DNA of 64,000 bases from Flexithrix dorotheae DSM 6795 (GCF_000379765.1 NZ_KB903431.1:511788-575787), one strand, 5' to 3'. Counted from the first letter of the stretch, positions 45,036-54,840 are shown. The notes: generated by a model from the letters alone, not told the origin. Translations and numbers: made by a program.

Positions 45036-46322
45036 ATGAAGTTTCTGGGGGACAAAATAAAACCATATCTTAAAATCATCATTATCTTCTGGATAATCAA
45101 TTCCTTGTTTTTGGCTTTTGCCTTTGTCAACAGGCATTATATCCAAAAAAAAAATAATGAAGAGGGAAAAGGGGAAATGCTCGGAAGTGCCATTATTGAC
45201 AGCTCACTAATCGAAACGAAACCAGGAAAAATCAGAAAAAAGGCAGTCGGGGTTCAATTAAAGGAAACAAAAAAAATATCTACAGGTCGTAGTCCCAAAT
45301 CAATTTTATTCGATAAGTCCCACACTTTTGTTTATTCTCTCAATTTGGAGGGAATGAGTGTTACCGAATTTAACCGAGCGACTAAAACTGTTACGCGAAC
45401 ATTAAAATTTTTCCCCAATCAGGCAAAAGGATATAATTACGAAAAAAATACCTGGTATAATTCAATTGCCGAAAAACCTGTGGAAGGCTGTATCTCTCAC
45501 GATGGAAAATATTTGTGGATTTCCCTTCATAATGCGGGTGGGGTAGTGGCCTGGAACCTTTTTGGAGAAGACAATATCGGAAATATGCCAGGTAAAGATG
45601 CCGCAATTATTTATGCTGATGGCAGTAAGAAAGCCATTAAATTGCCTTTTTTTGAAACTGGTAAAACGCCAAAATCTATTTTGAATGGGAGAAATTCAAA
45701 TGAGGTGTATGTTACCAACTGGCATGACAATTCGCTTACCGTTTTAAACACTTCATCTCTGGACCCCCAGGAGTGGGAAAAGAAAGTAGACCTGACAACC
45801 GGGGCAGTTCCAAGAGGAATTGCATTAAACCATGAAAAAGACAGGTTGTTTGTATCCAATATGGGAAGCGGAAACATCAATATATTTGATACGGAAAATT
45901 TAGAATTGGAAGAAACATTTGCCATAGGGTCCACGCCCAGGCATCTCATTACATCCAGGGATTTTTTATATGCTTCGCTGAGCAGTCCTGAAAAACTGCT
46001 TAAAGTGGATCTTCAAACGCTTGAGACCATTCAAACATCTTCCACTGATGATGATCCAAGGACAATAACTTTTTCCAATGACAGCTCCATCATTTTTGTA
46101 ACTTGTTATGCCGGGCAGGTATTGCAGGCCTTTTCATCGGAGGATCTTAGTTTATTGGGCTCCTGGGAATCGAAAGGAAAACCTGTTGGGGTAGATATTT
46201 TCCAGGAGGGAAACAAATTGGAGGCTTGGGTATGTAATTACACCGCAAGCACCATCAATGTTTTTAGTTTTGAGGTAGAATATGAATTAATTCCCGATAA
46301 AAAAGAAGTTGCTTTTCAATGA
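45036..46322 (+). CDS. Membrane-anchored YncE/YVTN-type beta-propeller protein
   Basis: 428 residues. An N-terminal membrane segment (about 12-35, LKIIIIFWIINSLFLAFAFV) acts as anchor or uncleaved signal. From about residue 85 there are repeats of the YncE/YVTN type (for example SNEVYVTNWHDNSLTVLNTSS, and EKDRLFVSNMGSGNINIFDTE), about seven blades, ending with AWVCNYTASTINVFSFE. Such propellers are surface or periplasmic ligand-binding scaffolds. The last codon abuts the stop of the next convergent gene with no spacer. Function unknown. Confidence 0.75.
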   Translation: MKFLGDKIKPYLKIIIIFWIINSLFLAFAFVNRHYIQKKNNEEGKGEMLGSAIIDSSLIETKPGKIRKKAVGVQLKETKKISTGRSPKSILFDKSHTFVYSLNLEGMSVTEFNRATKTVTRTLKFFPNQAKGYNYEKNTWYNSIAEKPVEGCISHDGKYLWISLHNAGGVVAWNLFGEDNIGNMPGKDAAIIYADGSKKAIKLPFFETGKTPKSILNGRNSNEVYVTNWHDNSLTVLNTSSLDPQEWEKKVDLTTGAVPRGIALNHEKDRLFVSNMGSGNINIFDTENLELEETFAIGSTPRHLITSRDFLYASLSSPEKLLKVDLQTLETIQTSSTDDDPRTITFSNDSSIIFVTCYAGQVLQAFSSEDLSLLGSWESKGKPVGVDIFQEGNKLEAWVCNYTASTINVFSFEVEYELIPDKKEVAFQ

Positions 46323-47072
46323 TTAATTGTGGAGAGCAAAATCAATATTTATGATATCCGCTCCGAAAGGGAAATACATCAGCAAAAAATCAGAATCTTC
46401 CAAATAAGGAAAAATAATTTTACCTTCCACCTGTTCTCCCGGCATCAAACTCTGGATATTCATGGGTTCAAAATCCAGGACACTTCTCGATTGTTCAATT
46501 TCCCAAAGAGCTTTTTCATGCTTGGCTTCATTCACTTCTGAGAGGATAGCAATACCTCCAAAAACGGCTTCCCGGGCGAATCTTTTATTAAATATTTGGG
46601 AAGAATTGGCACCCATTTCATTTGCAGCAATATCTGCAGCAAAAGCCAAAATTCCCAAACCTATTCCAACGGCTGAGGCAGACTTGTGCCTTTTGTGTTC
46701 TTTATAAAAGGCATATTCTACACCTTTTAAAGCCTCACTATTACTTACAGTTTTAATATAATTGGAAGTTCTAAAATTCCTGTTTTCTCCCTTTGGTATA
46801 TAGTAAAAATTATCAGGATCTATTAATATGGTTTCATCTCCTTTGTTTTGAATGGCCACACGGAATACTAAATATTCATTTGTAGAAAATTCATGGCTAA
46901 CTGCCACTTTAATACCAGCTTGAGATTTTACACCAATTTTTTTGCCCCCTCTGTTTTCAGTATCTACCTTTATTGGCTGAAATGAGAGTTGCCTGGAAGG
47001 TTGACAAGAGGCAAAAATGACAGAAATGAAAAGAAAAAAAATCAGAGGATTTTTAGTGAAATTTAAATTCAT
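46323..47072 (-). CDS. Lipoprotein of unknown function
   Basis: 249 residues. Signal with lipobox FASC (FFLFISVIFASCQPSRQ), Cys22 about. A beta-rich N-terminal region (VFRVAIQNKGDETILIDP) is followed by a short hydrophobic, Ala/Gly-rich stretch (SASAVGIGLGILAFAADIAAN, about 130-150) and a C-terminal beta domain (SLMPGEQVEGKIIFP). The latter resembles the DUF4352-like sandwich of lipoproteins, but I cannot name a family. Convergent with the propeller gene with zero spacing. Confidence 0.6.
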   Translation of the reverse strand: MNLNFTKNPLIFFLFISVIFASCQPSRQLSFQPIKVDTENRGGKKIGVKSQAGIKVAVSHEFSTNEYLVFRVAIQNKGDETILIDPDNFYYIPKGENRNFRTSNYIKTVSNSEALKGVEYAFYKEHKRHKSASAVGIGLGILAFAADIAANEMGANSSQIFNKRFAREAVFGGIAILSEVNEAKHEKALWEIEQSRSVLDFEPMNIQSLMPGEQVEGKIIFPYLEDSDFLLMYFPFGADIINIDFALHN

Positions 47073-47116
47073 TTAGCTTCTGGTTTTCAGTTAAATTTTG
47101 ATAGTAGTTGACTCTT

Positions 47117-47220
47117 AATTCAAAATTAGCTAATGATTGGATAAGAAACTTTACTTCACAATTATACTAATTAATATCTTCAAGTTAGTGAGTAAATGAA
47201 TAATATACTAATTTTGAATT
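47117..47220. repeat. 13-bp inverted repeat spanning the lysA upstream region
   Basis: AATTCAAAATTAG (47117-47129) is an exact inverted complement of CTAATTTTGAATT (47208-47220), with a 78-base interval. Nested inside, TTTACTTCAC (47150-47159) pairs with GTGAGTAAA (47188-47196) with one bulged base. It could be an RNA leader structure for lysA or a DNA-binding site pair. Not a known lysine riboswitch as far as I can tell. Confidence 0.45.
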
Positions 47221-47268
47221 TTTATTATAATTAGTTGTATTAAAATTAGAGGAAATCTAACCCTTAAA

Positions 47269-48513
47269 ATGCAGTTGAAAGAAAATCAGTTCGAGATTCA
47301 GGGCCTTAATGTTCCTGATATTTGTAAGGAGTTTGGGACACCATTGTATGTCTATGATGCTCAAAAAATAAAACAACAGGTTGAAAACCTAAAAAAGGCT
47401 TTTAGTGGCATCAATCTTAAAATAAAATATGCCTCAAAAGCACTTACCAATATCAGTATTTTAAAGCTTATTAAAAGTTACGGTTGTGAAGTGGATGTGG
47501 TTTCGATGAATGAAGCAAAAATGGCATTTTTGGCGGGATATAAATCAAATGAGATTTTGTTCACTCCAAGTGGTGTTTCTTTTGAGGAAATTGAAGAGGC
47601 AGTGGAAAAGGGATTGATGATCAATATAGATAGTATTCCTCTACTTGAAAAGTTTGGGCAGCAATACGGAAGTTCTATTCCCTGTTGTTTTAGGGTAAAT
47701 CCGCATATTCAGGCAGGGGGAAACTTTAAAATTCAAACCGGACATAAAGATTCCAAATTTGGCATTTCTATTTTGCAAATGGATGAAGTAAATGCCATTA
47801 TTTCCAAATACAACATTCAGCTGGTTGGTTTGCACATGCATACCGGATCGGATATTAAAGAATTTGAAGCATTTATTCAGGGCGCTGAGTTAATGTTTAA
47901 TTTGGCGAAGAACCACCCCAATCTAAAGTTTATCGATTTTGGCAGTGGTTTCAAAGTCCCTTATAAAAAAGACGAAGAAGGAACTGATATTTTCGCCCTG
48001 GGGAAATTATTAAAAGAATCTTATGACAAGTTTACCGAAGAATATGGAAGGGCTGTGGAAATCTGGTTTGAGCCCGGGAAATATCTGGTAAGTGAATGCG
48101 GACATTTTTTCGCCCCTGCAAATATTGTAAAACAAGGGCCAACTTCAGCCTTTGTCGGTCTGGATTCCGGCCTTAATCATTTGATCAGGCCGATGATGTA
48201 CGATGCATACCACGAAATATTTAACGTATCTAATCCAAATGGTGAGCTAAAAAGGTATAATGTGGTAGGCTACATTTGTGAGACAGATAATTTCGGCTGG
48301 GACAGGGAATTGAACGAAGTGAGACCAGGGGATATTATTGGTTTGAAAAATGCAGGAGCTTATTGTTTTTCCATGAGTTCCAATTACAATTCAAGGGTGA
48401 GGCCGGCAGAAGTTTTAGTGATCAATGGAGAAGCTAAATTGATTAGGGAGAGGGAAACTTTTGAAGACCTGATTGAAAAACAGATAGATGTTTTTAAGGA
48501 AATACCTGTATAA
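47269..48513 (+). CDS. lysA: Diaminopimelate decarboxylase
   Basis: 414 residues, normal length. PLP-dependent fold III enzyme that makes L-lysine from meso-diaminopimelate. The PLP-binding lysine is Lys57 in KIKYASKALT; the phosphate-binding HTGSDI (about 192-197) and the substrate-binding CETDNFGWDREL near residue 333 match the family, with CETD in place of the commoner CESGD. C-terminal GAYCFSMSSNYNSR is typical. A small hairpin with GGAAA in its loop lies at 47246-47260, close to the start codon. Confidence 0.93.
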   Translation: MQLKENQFEIQGLNVPDICKEFGTPLYVYDAQKIKQQVENLKKAFSGINLKIKYASKALTNISILKLIKSYGCEVDVVSMNEAKMAFLAGYKSNEILFTPSGVSFEEIEEAVEKGLMINIDSIPLLEKFGQQYGSSIPCCFRVNPHIQAGGNFKIQTGHKDSKFGISILQMDEVNAIISKYNIQLVGLHMHTGSDIKEFEAFIQGAELMFNLAKNHPNLKFIDFGSGFKVPYKKDEEGTDIFALGKLLKESYDKFTEEYGRAVEIWFEPGKYLVSECGHFFAPANIVKQGPTSAFVGLDSGLNHLIRPMMYDAYHEIFNVSNPNGELKRYNVVGYICETDNFGWDRELNEVRPGDIIGLKNAGAYCFSMSSNYNSRVRPAEVLVINGEAKLIRERETFEDLIEKQIDVFKEIPV

Positions 48514-48557
48514 CAAAAAAGGGTTGGATTTCAAATCCAACCCTTTTTTGTTATACA
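48507..48557. terminator. 51-bp perfect palindrome, bidirectional terminator of lysA and the C1 peptidase gene
   Basis: Twenty-five base pairs of perfect inverted repeat centred on the C at 48532 (GGGTTGGATTT and its complement at the core, A6/T6 flanks, then TGTATAAC/GTTATACA outside). The left arm covers the end of lysA including its stop codon. Very strong for a terminator. Confidence 0.88.
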
Positions 48558-48574
48558 AGTTTCTTGTTAAATTT

Positions 48575-49954
48575 TTACTGGATATGATCAATAGCCACTA
48601 CTAAAGCCAGTACCGATTTTCCTTTGCTAAATCCCTTAAAGCCTATCTTATCGGAAGAAAACTGAATATTTTCCGGCTTCACCAAATTCTGACCGATCAC
48701 TTTTTTTGTTCTGCTTAGCATACTTCCTGAATAGCCTTCCAACTCTCGTTTTATTTCCTCAATGTCAAGTTCATGCTTGCTGTATAGCACACAGATATAA
48801 TCTGTACCAACTGTATTATCCATAGTGATATAATGGTCTTCACTTGGGTAGGCCACCTGGTTTTGGCTGTAATTTAAAGCGGCACTCACTCCGGGGGCAT
48901 ATGGGAATAATTGAAATATTTCCTCTGTTTTATCACTTCCTAAAGCGTAAACATAAGCAGGTTCATTATTGGAAATGTACACCCTGAAACTTGTTCCGGA
49001 AGGATAGGATTGTTGCATTTTATAACTTTGACCCAAAAGCTCGGCCTTCATTTCCACTCCTTTGTCTGTAACAAATTTTAACTGGCCTGAAAGATCGGCA
49101 ACCATTGGTGGTTTGGGTGCTGGTTCCGTTATAATTTCGTAAGCATATTTCGTGAAATTGGCAAAGTCCTGATAAGTAACCCAAATGAAACCTTCATTTC
49201 CCCAGTCTGTTCCCCAACTGTTCATAATTTCAAAAGCACCACCATATTTGTTGTCATCATAACCCACTACACACATGGCATGTCCACCATATTTTACTTC
49301 GTGGTTTTCAGTGGGTTTCCATACGTCTATTGCATCATAGAATGACGGGGCACACTTCATCCCGAAAACTACCGGATTATTCTCTGCAATACTCTTTTTT
49401 ACTGTTTGGATTTTATATTCACCCCCTTGTTGTTGATCAAATAACCTTGCAAAATCTTTAATTTTATTTCGCATGGCCTTATCCTTTAAATTTTGTGGAA
49501 CAGACGGAACACATTGTTCTTCCAGTTCAGCATATTTCACCGATCCGTTAAACTTCATGTAATTCAGGGCATCAAAAATACTTGCTCCATACGAACAATC
49601 TTTATCATTTTTATCTTTTATCATCTGATAAATAAAACCAGGTGAGTAAGCATTCTGGTTGATAACAGCTTGTGAAGTCCATCCGTTTTTCATTGCCTCC
49701 ACAATAGTTCTTGCTGCCCAGTTACTCGACCAGCCCACGCAAGTTCCATACTGCCCCTGGTTCATAGGGGTAGGGCAGTATTGTTTCATTGAATTGCTGG
49801 AGGGAACAGCCTCTACATAAAGTCCTCTTGTAAGTGTCGCCTTTTTTGGGGCATTTTCATATTTGTCGTCATCAAAGACTAAACCAGTGGAATATTGACC
49901 GAAAATCTGTTGGGTTACCAGAAAATACAAGAGAAAAATGAATATTTGTTTCAT
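48575..49954 (-). CDS. Secreted C1 (papain-like) cysteine peptidase
   Basis: 459 residues from the ATG at 49954 (an in-frame ATG lies seven codons upstream at 49975). Signal peptide MKQIFIFLLYFLVTQQIFGQ. Peptidase C1A signs: oxyanion Gln and catalytic Cys in NQGQYGTCVGWSSNWAAR, His in YGGHAMCVVGYDD and Asn in MNSWGTDWGNEGF. There is no obvious long propeptide, as is usual for bacterial C1 enzymes of this type. The last 180 residues are a beta-rich domain of unknown function. Confidence 0.88.
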   Translation of the reverse strand: MKQIFIFLLYFLVTQQIFGQYSTGLVFDDDKYENAPKKATLTRGLYVEAVPSSNSMKQYCPTPMNQGQYGTCVGWSSNWAARTIVEAMKNGWTSQAVINQNAYSPGFIYQMIKDKNDKDCSYGASIFDALNYMKFNGSVKYAELEEQCVPSVPQNLKDKAMRNKIKDFARLFDQQQGGEYKIQTVKKSIAENNPVVFGMKCAPSFYDAIDVWKPTENHEVKYGGHAMCVVGYDDNKYGGAFEIMNSWGTDWGNEGFIWVTYQDFANFTKYAYEIITEPAPKPPMVADLSGQLKFVTDKGVEMKAELLGQSYKMQQSYPSGTSFRVYISNNEPAYVYALGSDKTEEIFQLFPYAPGVSAALNYSQNQVAYPSEDHYITMDNTVGTDYICVLYSKHELDIEEIKRELEGYSGSMLSRTKKVIGQNLVKPENIQFSSDKIGFKGFSKGKSVLALVVAIDHIQ

Positions 49955-49975
49955 CTGTTTTAAATTTTTCTTCAA

Positions 49976-50387
49976 GGTATGATTTTCCCTTTTCTAAAAA
50001 GGATTGAAATTTAATTTATAAACTTAAAATTTATTAAATTGAATGAATAAGTGGATATCAAAAGAAACCTGTGTTAATAGGATGAATGAGCTAATGGATA
50101 AATTGGGTTTAAAAAAATGATTAAATAATTTTACAAAATATTTAATAGTACGGGAATTTATAATTTCCGTTTCAGAAACCAAATAATTTGGACATTTTAC
50201 TACATTAATCCTAATTCAATTTCTGGCTTAAATTTATGTTTTGGGATACAAAAAGGATTGGTTTTGAAGTGTTTTTTCGAAGAAACTATGTGTTTCGAAA
50301 AAATTTTGAATTCCATACATAACAGTTAAACAATTAACAATTGAAAATTAATTAACCTTAATTTTTTGAATTAAAGCCCTTTAAAGT
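49976..50387. other. 412-bp intergenic region before the Crp/Fnr gene
   Basis: AT-rich, no gene supported. It contains TTTTTTCGA (50272-50280) and TCGAAAAAA (50295-50303), a 9-bp inverted repeat, with GAAAC-N5-GTTTC nested inside. This could be a hairpin or an autoregulatory operator for the downstream regulator. Confidence 0.4.
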
Positions 50388-51065
50388 ATGGGACAGGATA
50401 ATTTATGGTTTTTTGAAGGGGTGGATTTGTTTAAAATCCTTTGTCCTCATAAGCTCAAAGAGTTTGGGAAAAAGCACCAGTTTTACAATTTTAAAAAGAA
50501 TGATTTTATCTATTTTCAGGATGACCCTTCTAAGTACATATACCTGATTGCCAAGGGAAGAGTGAAAATTGGCAGCTATAATGAAGATGGAAATGAGTTG
50601 GTGAAAACCATATTGTCTGAAGGAGAACTTTTTGGAGAACTGGCTCTTTTAGGTGAAACCAGAAGGGAAGACTTTGCACAAGCTATGGACAAGGAGACTG
50701 TAATTTGTCCTATGAATATTGATGACATGAGCCTTTTAATTAAAGATAACAAAACCTTTAGTTTGGGGCTCTTCAAATTAATAGGATTACGAATAAAAAA
50801 ATTGGAAAGAAGGGTGGAATCGTTGGTTTTTAAGGATTCAAGGACGAGAATTGTTGAATTGCTTAAAGAAATGGCTGAGGAAAAAGGAACAAAAGTCGGG
50901 GAAGAAACCATGATCAAAAATCACTTTACCCATAAGGATATAGCTCTGCTTACCGGTACATCCAGACAAAATGTTACAACTGTATTAAATGACCTTCGTG
51001 ATAAAAATATCATTAACTTTGACAGGAAAAAAATCCTGATAAGAGATTTAGAAAAACTTAAATAA
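50388..51065 (+). CDS. Crp/Fnr family transcriptional regulator
   Basis: 225 residues. Cyclic-nucleotide-binding fold from about 25 to 120 (FIYFQDDPSKYIYLIAKGRVKIG, then GELFGELALLGETRRED), dimer helix, then a winged helix-turn-helix C-terminus (FTHKDIALLTGTSRQNVTTVLNDL, about 182-205). No cysteine cluster like Fnr, and the cAMP-contact residues are not fully conserved, so the ligand is unknown. It precedes cmk on the same strand by 41 bases. Confidence 0.9.
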   Translation: MGQDNLWFFEGVDLFKILCPHKLKEFGKKHQFYNFKKNDFIYFQDDPSKYIYLIAKGRVKIGSYNEDGNELVKTILSEGELFGELALLGETRREDFAQAMDKETVICPMNIDDMSLLIKDNKTFSLGLFKLIGLRIKKLERRVESLVFKDSRTRIVELLKEMAEEKGTKVGEETMIKNHFTHKDIALLTGTSRQNVTTVLNDLRDKNIINFDRKKILIRDLEKLK

Positions 51066-51106
51066 ATTTTCAGACAGCTATAATTTTGTTGCACTAACAT
51101 TAAAAT

Positions 51107-51784
51107 ATGAAAAAAATTAATATAGCCCTTGATGGTCATGCAGGTGGAGGGAAAAGCACAACCGCTAAAATTCTCGCTAAAAAATTAGCTTACATTTATG
51201 TGGATTCAGGAGCGATGTATAGGGCCATCACCTTATTTGTAATAGAAAACGATGTTGATTTAAATAATACAGAGGCTGTAGAAAATGCATTGAGATCCAT
51301 TGAAATTGATTTTAAACTAAATGAACAAAATCAGCATAATGATGTTTTTTTAAATGGGAAAAATGTGGAGGATAAAATCAGAAAAATGGAAGTGACCGCC
51401 AGGGTAAGTGAGGTCAGTGCCATTAAGGAGGTAAGAGAATTTTTGGTGAAGAAACAACAGGAAATTGGATTGAAAAAAGGAGTGGTAATGGATGGAAGGG
51501 ATATTGGTACGGTTGTTTTTCCCGAGGCTGAATTGAAAGTATTTATGACAGCCAGTATTGAGGCCAGAGCTCAAAGGCGGTTAATGGAAATGAAGGCGAA
51601 GGGGCAGGAGGTAAACCTGGAAGAAATAAAACAAAACCTGGAAAGCAGGGATCATCAGGATTCTACCAGAAAAGAGAGTCCATTGAGAAAAGCAGAGGAT
51701 GCTATTGATATTGACACCTCTGATTTGACTATTGAAGAGCAAGTTGAAAAAATTTTAAATTTAGCATTACAAATAATTAATTAG
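51107..51784 (+). CDS. cmk: (d)CMP kinase
   Basis: 225 residues. Phosphorylates CMP and dCMP. P-loop GHAGGGKSTTAK (9-20), base-recognition VDSGAMYRAIT, and MDGRDIGTVVFPEAELKVFM are diagnostic, with the lid region RRLMEMKAKGQE and QDSTRKESPLRKAEDAIDID. An exact -7 box TAATTTTG at 51081-51088 suggests its own promoter between it and the Crp/Fnr gene. ispH follows after 25 bases. Confidence 0.96.
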   Translation: MKKINIALDGHAGGGKSTTAKILAKKLAYIYVDSGAMYRAITLFVIENDVDLNNTEAVENALRSIEIDFKLNEQNQHNDVFLNGKNVEDKIRKMEVTARVSEVSAIKEVREFLVKKQQEIGLKKGVVMDGRDIGTVVFPEAELKVFMTASIEARAQRRLMEMKAKGQEVNLEEIKQNLESRDHQDSTRKESPLRKAEDAIDIDTSDLTIEEQVEKILNLALQIIN

Positions 51785-51809
51785 AAACAAGATTTAGATT
51801 CCACAAGCT

Positions 51810-52697
51810 ATGGAAGTACGAATAGATGAAAAGTCAGGGTATTGTTTTGGTGTTGAATTTGCCATTCAGATGGCTGAAGAAGAAATGGAAGAAAGTGGCG
51901 AATTATATTGCCTGGGTGATATTGTGCACAATGCCATGGAAGTGGATAGATTGCATAAAAAGGGGTTAAGAATAATTGAGAGAGATGACCTGAAAAACCT
52001 AAACAATTGTAAGGTTTTAATCCGTGCCCATGGTGAGCCTCCTGAAACTTACCAACTGGCTATGGAAAATAATATAGAGTTGATCGATGCTTCCTGCCCG
52101 GTAGTGTTAAAATTGCAAAACAGAGTGAAAAATGCCTACGATCAAATGCAAACTGAGGAAGGGCAAATGGTCATTTATGGAAAGGTGGGGCATGCCGAAG
52201 TGATTGGTTTAAATGGCCAAACCAAAGATTCTTCCATTATTGTGACCACCATCGAAGACCTGGATAAAGTTGACTTCACCAGGCCGGTAACATTATTTAG
52301 TCAAACTACCAAAAGTACTAAAGGCTTTTATGAAATAAAGGAAGAAATTGAGAGGAGGGTTGCTGAAGCCTCCAGAGAGGAACTTAATAATCATTTTAAA
52401 GCCAATGACAGCATTTGCAGACAAGTCTCTAACAGAGAGCCTCAAATGGAGAAATTTTCACAGGAAAATGATGTAATTGTGTTTGTGAGCGGCAAGAAAA
52501 GTTCTAATGGAAAATCCCTGTACAATGTGTGTAAAAAATTCAATCCAAGAAGCTACTTCATTGAGAATGAGTCGGAAATAGCTTCAGAATGGTTTAGCCC
52601 AAATGATAAGGTAGGAATTTCCGGAGCAACTTCCACACCCATGTGGCTCATGGAAAATGTAAAAAGTTATATTGAAGGAATACAAGGAGCCTCTTAA
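51810..52697 (+). CDS. ispH: 4-hydroxy-3-methylbut-2-enyl diphosphate reductase
   Basis: 295 residues. Final enzyme of the MEP isoprenoid pathway. The three cluster cysteines are Cys12 (SGYCFGVEFA), Cys96 (IDASCPVVLK) and Cys203 (NDSICRQVSNRE); His residues in GDIVHN, AHGEPPE and VGHAEV and the QTTKST motif complete the active site. The C-terminus ISGATSTPMWLMENV is canonical. Follows cmk, a common Bacteroidota pairing. Confidence 0.97.
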   Translation: MEVRIDEKSGYCFGVEFAIQMAEEEMEESGELYCLGDIVHNAMEVDRLHKKGLRIIERDDLKNLNNCKVLIRAHGEPPETYQLAMENNIELIDASCPVVLKLQNRVKNAYDQMQTEEGQMVIYGKVGHAEVIGLNGQTKDSSIIVTTIEDLDKVDFTRPVTLFSQTTKSTKGFYEIKEEIERRVAEASREELNNHFKANDSICRQVSNREPQMEKFSQENDVIVFVSGKKSSNGKSLYNVCKKFNPRSYFIENESEIASEWFSPNDKVGISGATSTPMWLMENVKSYIEGIQGAS

Positions 52698-52894
52698 GTT
52701 TCCTGATTAGCATAATGAATTTGAAGTTTTGGCTGATTTATGCTTATTCTATGAATATTTTTTGATTTTATAAGATTTTTATCAGATTCTACCTGTATTT
52801 TTATGTTTTAGATTATTTGTGCTTAAAAGCAGTTAATTAGAACTTTTAGTTGCTTTTCTTAAGTTCACTCCATATTTGAAGAACTAACCAAACT

Positions 52895-54604
52895 ATGTTA
52901 AGTAGATTTTTTGATAAATGGTATGGTATAACCTATTTTGGTGTGTCTTCCAATATGCCATATTCCCTTCAAAAAAAGACCCTGCTTTGTAATAAGCTGG
53001 CTTTATTAGCCATGGTATTGGCTTTTGCAAGTTTGCCGATTATTGCCACTTTTCAATTAAAAGGAGGAAAGACCATGGTGGTGCTTTTTATTATTGCACT
53101 CGGCCTGGCCACTATCCCTTTTTTTAATAAATGGGGCAAGGTGAATTTTACTAGACTGGTGATGAGCATCGCCTCACCAATATTTATTTTGGGATATACC
53201 ATTGTAGATAAATACAAAAGTCCGGGAGCAGTAGAGGTAATTGATTATTTTGCCCCCCGTGCCCTAATTTTCCTGACCATCTTAATACCCCTTGTGCTTT
53301 TAGACTTTAAGCATAGTTTTCAGATGGTTATCGGATTAATATCCAATGTGGTATGCTTGTTATTTTTTGACTATTTGCATCGGCTTTTCAATGTGGATTA
53401 TGCCACCCTGATTGAGCAACCTTCTCAAGGTTATTACATGATCAATGGTTTTTATTTAATTGCCATCATTGCCGTGATTATGGCATTTTATTTTTACCAG
53501 CGAACAAATGATCATTTTGAAGGAGAAAACCAGGCGCTAATTGCAACTGTGAGAAAGTCTAATGCCGAATTAACAGAAAAACAAAAAAAACTAGAAGAAG
53601 CTTATCAGGAATTAAAAACCATTGATGAGGAAATTCGGCAAAATTCTGAGGAACTGCAAGCGATAAATGAAAACCTGATTCGGACACGGGATGAGTTAAA
53701 AATATCTTTTGACAGAGAAAAGGAAAGTAATGAAAAACTTGCTTTGGCACACAAGGAATTGAAGGAAGCTCAAATGCAAGTGATTCAATCGGAAAAAATG
53801 GCTTCCCTTGGTCAACTTACTGCAGGTGTTGCCCATGAAATTAACAATCCCATCAACTTTGTTTATGCCGGAGTAAGTACTTTAAAATCGATTTTAGAAA
53901 GTTTCATGGAGGTGGTTTCCAACTATGAAGAATTGGATAATAAAACTTCAAGCAATCATCTGATAGAAAAAATTCATGAAATAAAGGCACTGAAGGAAGA
54001 TCTGGAATATGATGAGTTAAAACTTGATTTGAAAGAAATAGTTGACGATATAAATGAAGGGGCCACAAGGACTGCGGAAATTGTGAAAGGCTTGCGAAAC
54101 TTTTCCCGTTTGGATGAGGAACACCTTAAAATGGCGGATATTAATGAATGTATAAATTCAACTCTTGTAATTCTGGGAAGCCAATTCAGGGGTCATATTG
54201 AAGTGTTTAAAAACTTTGATGAAAATCTCCCTGCTATTAATTGCTATCCAGGCCAATTAAATCAGGTGTTTTTGAATATTTTAAACAATGCGGCTCAGGC
54301 TATAGAAGGAAAGGGAGAAATTTATATTACCACCAAAAATCTTCCTGAAATAATTCAGGTAAAAATAAAAGATACTGGCAGTGGTATTCCCGAAGCTATA
54401 AAAGACAAAATTTTTGAGCCGTTTTATACTACAAAGGAAGTAGGCGAGGGGACAGGTCTGGGGCTTTCCATCAGTTATGGGATTATTGAAAAGCATTCCG
54501 GGAAAATTATGGTGGAAAGTGAAGTTGGAAAAGGAACTGAATTTATTATTAACCTTTCCAAAAATATTCAGGAAGAGGAGAATGGAACCACACATGTTCA
54601 TTAA
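52895..54604 (+). CDS. Polytopic membrane sensor histidine kinase
   Basis: 569 residues. About six membrane helices in the first 205 residues, a long predicted coiled coil (about 215-300, ELTEKQKKLEEAYQELKTID, then AINENLIRTRDELKIS), a kinase core with H-box GVAHEINNPINFV (phospho-acceptor His314), and ATP boxes NILNNAAQAIEGKG, DTGSGIPEAIKDKIFEP and GTGLGLSISYG. No receiver domain. No partner regulator adjoins it. The membrane block has no recognised sensor family. Confidence 0.9.
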   Translation: MLSRFFDKWYGITYFGVSSNMPYSLQKKTLLCNKLALLAMVLAFASLPIIATFQLKGGKTMVVLFIIALGLATIPFFNKWGKVNFTRLVMSIASPIFILGYTIVDKYKSPGAVEVIDYFAPRALIFLTILIPLVLLDFKHSFQMVIGLISNVVCLLFFDYLHRLFNVDYATLIEQPSQGYYMINGFYLIAIIAVIMAFYFYQRTNDHFEGENQALIATVRKSNAELTEKQKKLEEAYQELKTIDEEIRQNSEELQAINENLIRTRDELKISFDREKESNEKLALAHKELKEAQMQVIQSEKMASLGQLTAGVAHEINNPINFVYAGVSTLKSILESFMEVVSNYEELDNKTSSNHLIEKIHEIKALKEDLEYDELKLDLKEIVDDINEGATRTAEIVKGLRNFSRLDEEHLKMADINECINSTLVILGSQFRGHIEVFKNFDENLPAINCYPGQLNQVFLNILNNAAQAIEGKGEIYITTKNLPEIIQVKIKDTGSGIPEAIKDKIFEPFYTTKEVGEGTGLGLSISYGIIEKHSGKIMVESEVGKGTEFIINLSKNIQEEENGTTHVH

Positions 54605-54840
54605 TTGAAGACAAACTTTTCTTTTTCTTAATTCTTCCGGTCCATTCTTTTAACTGCAATTCATTCACCAATTGAAATGGGAAATTTTTATCTTAGAATT
54701 TATAGCCTGGTTTCCAACGAAATGATAGATTACATTCAGATTGATTTTATCAGGAGTGAATTTTCATGATAATATTTCAAGAAAGCTAGTAAATAATTCT
54801 CTTCCTTATATTTCTCAATTTTTTCCTGTTGCTCTTTTAA

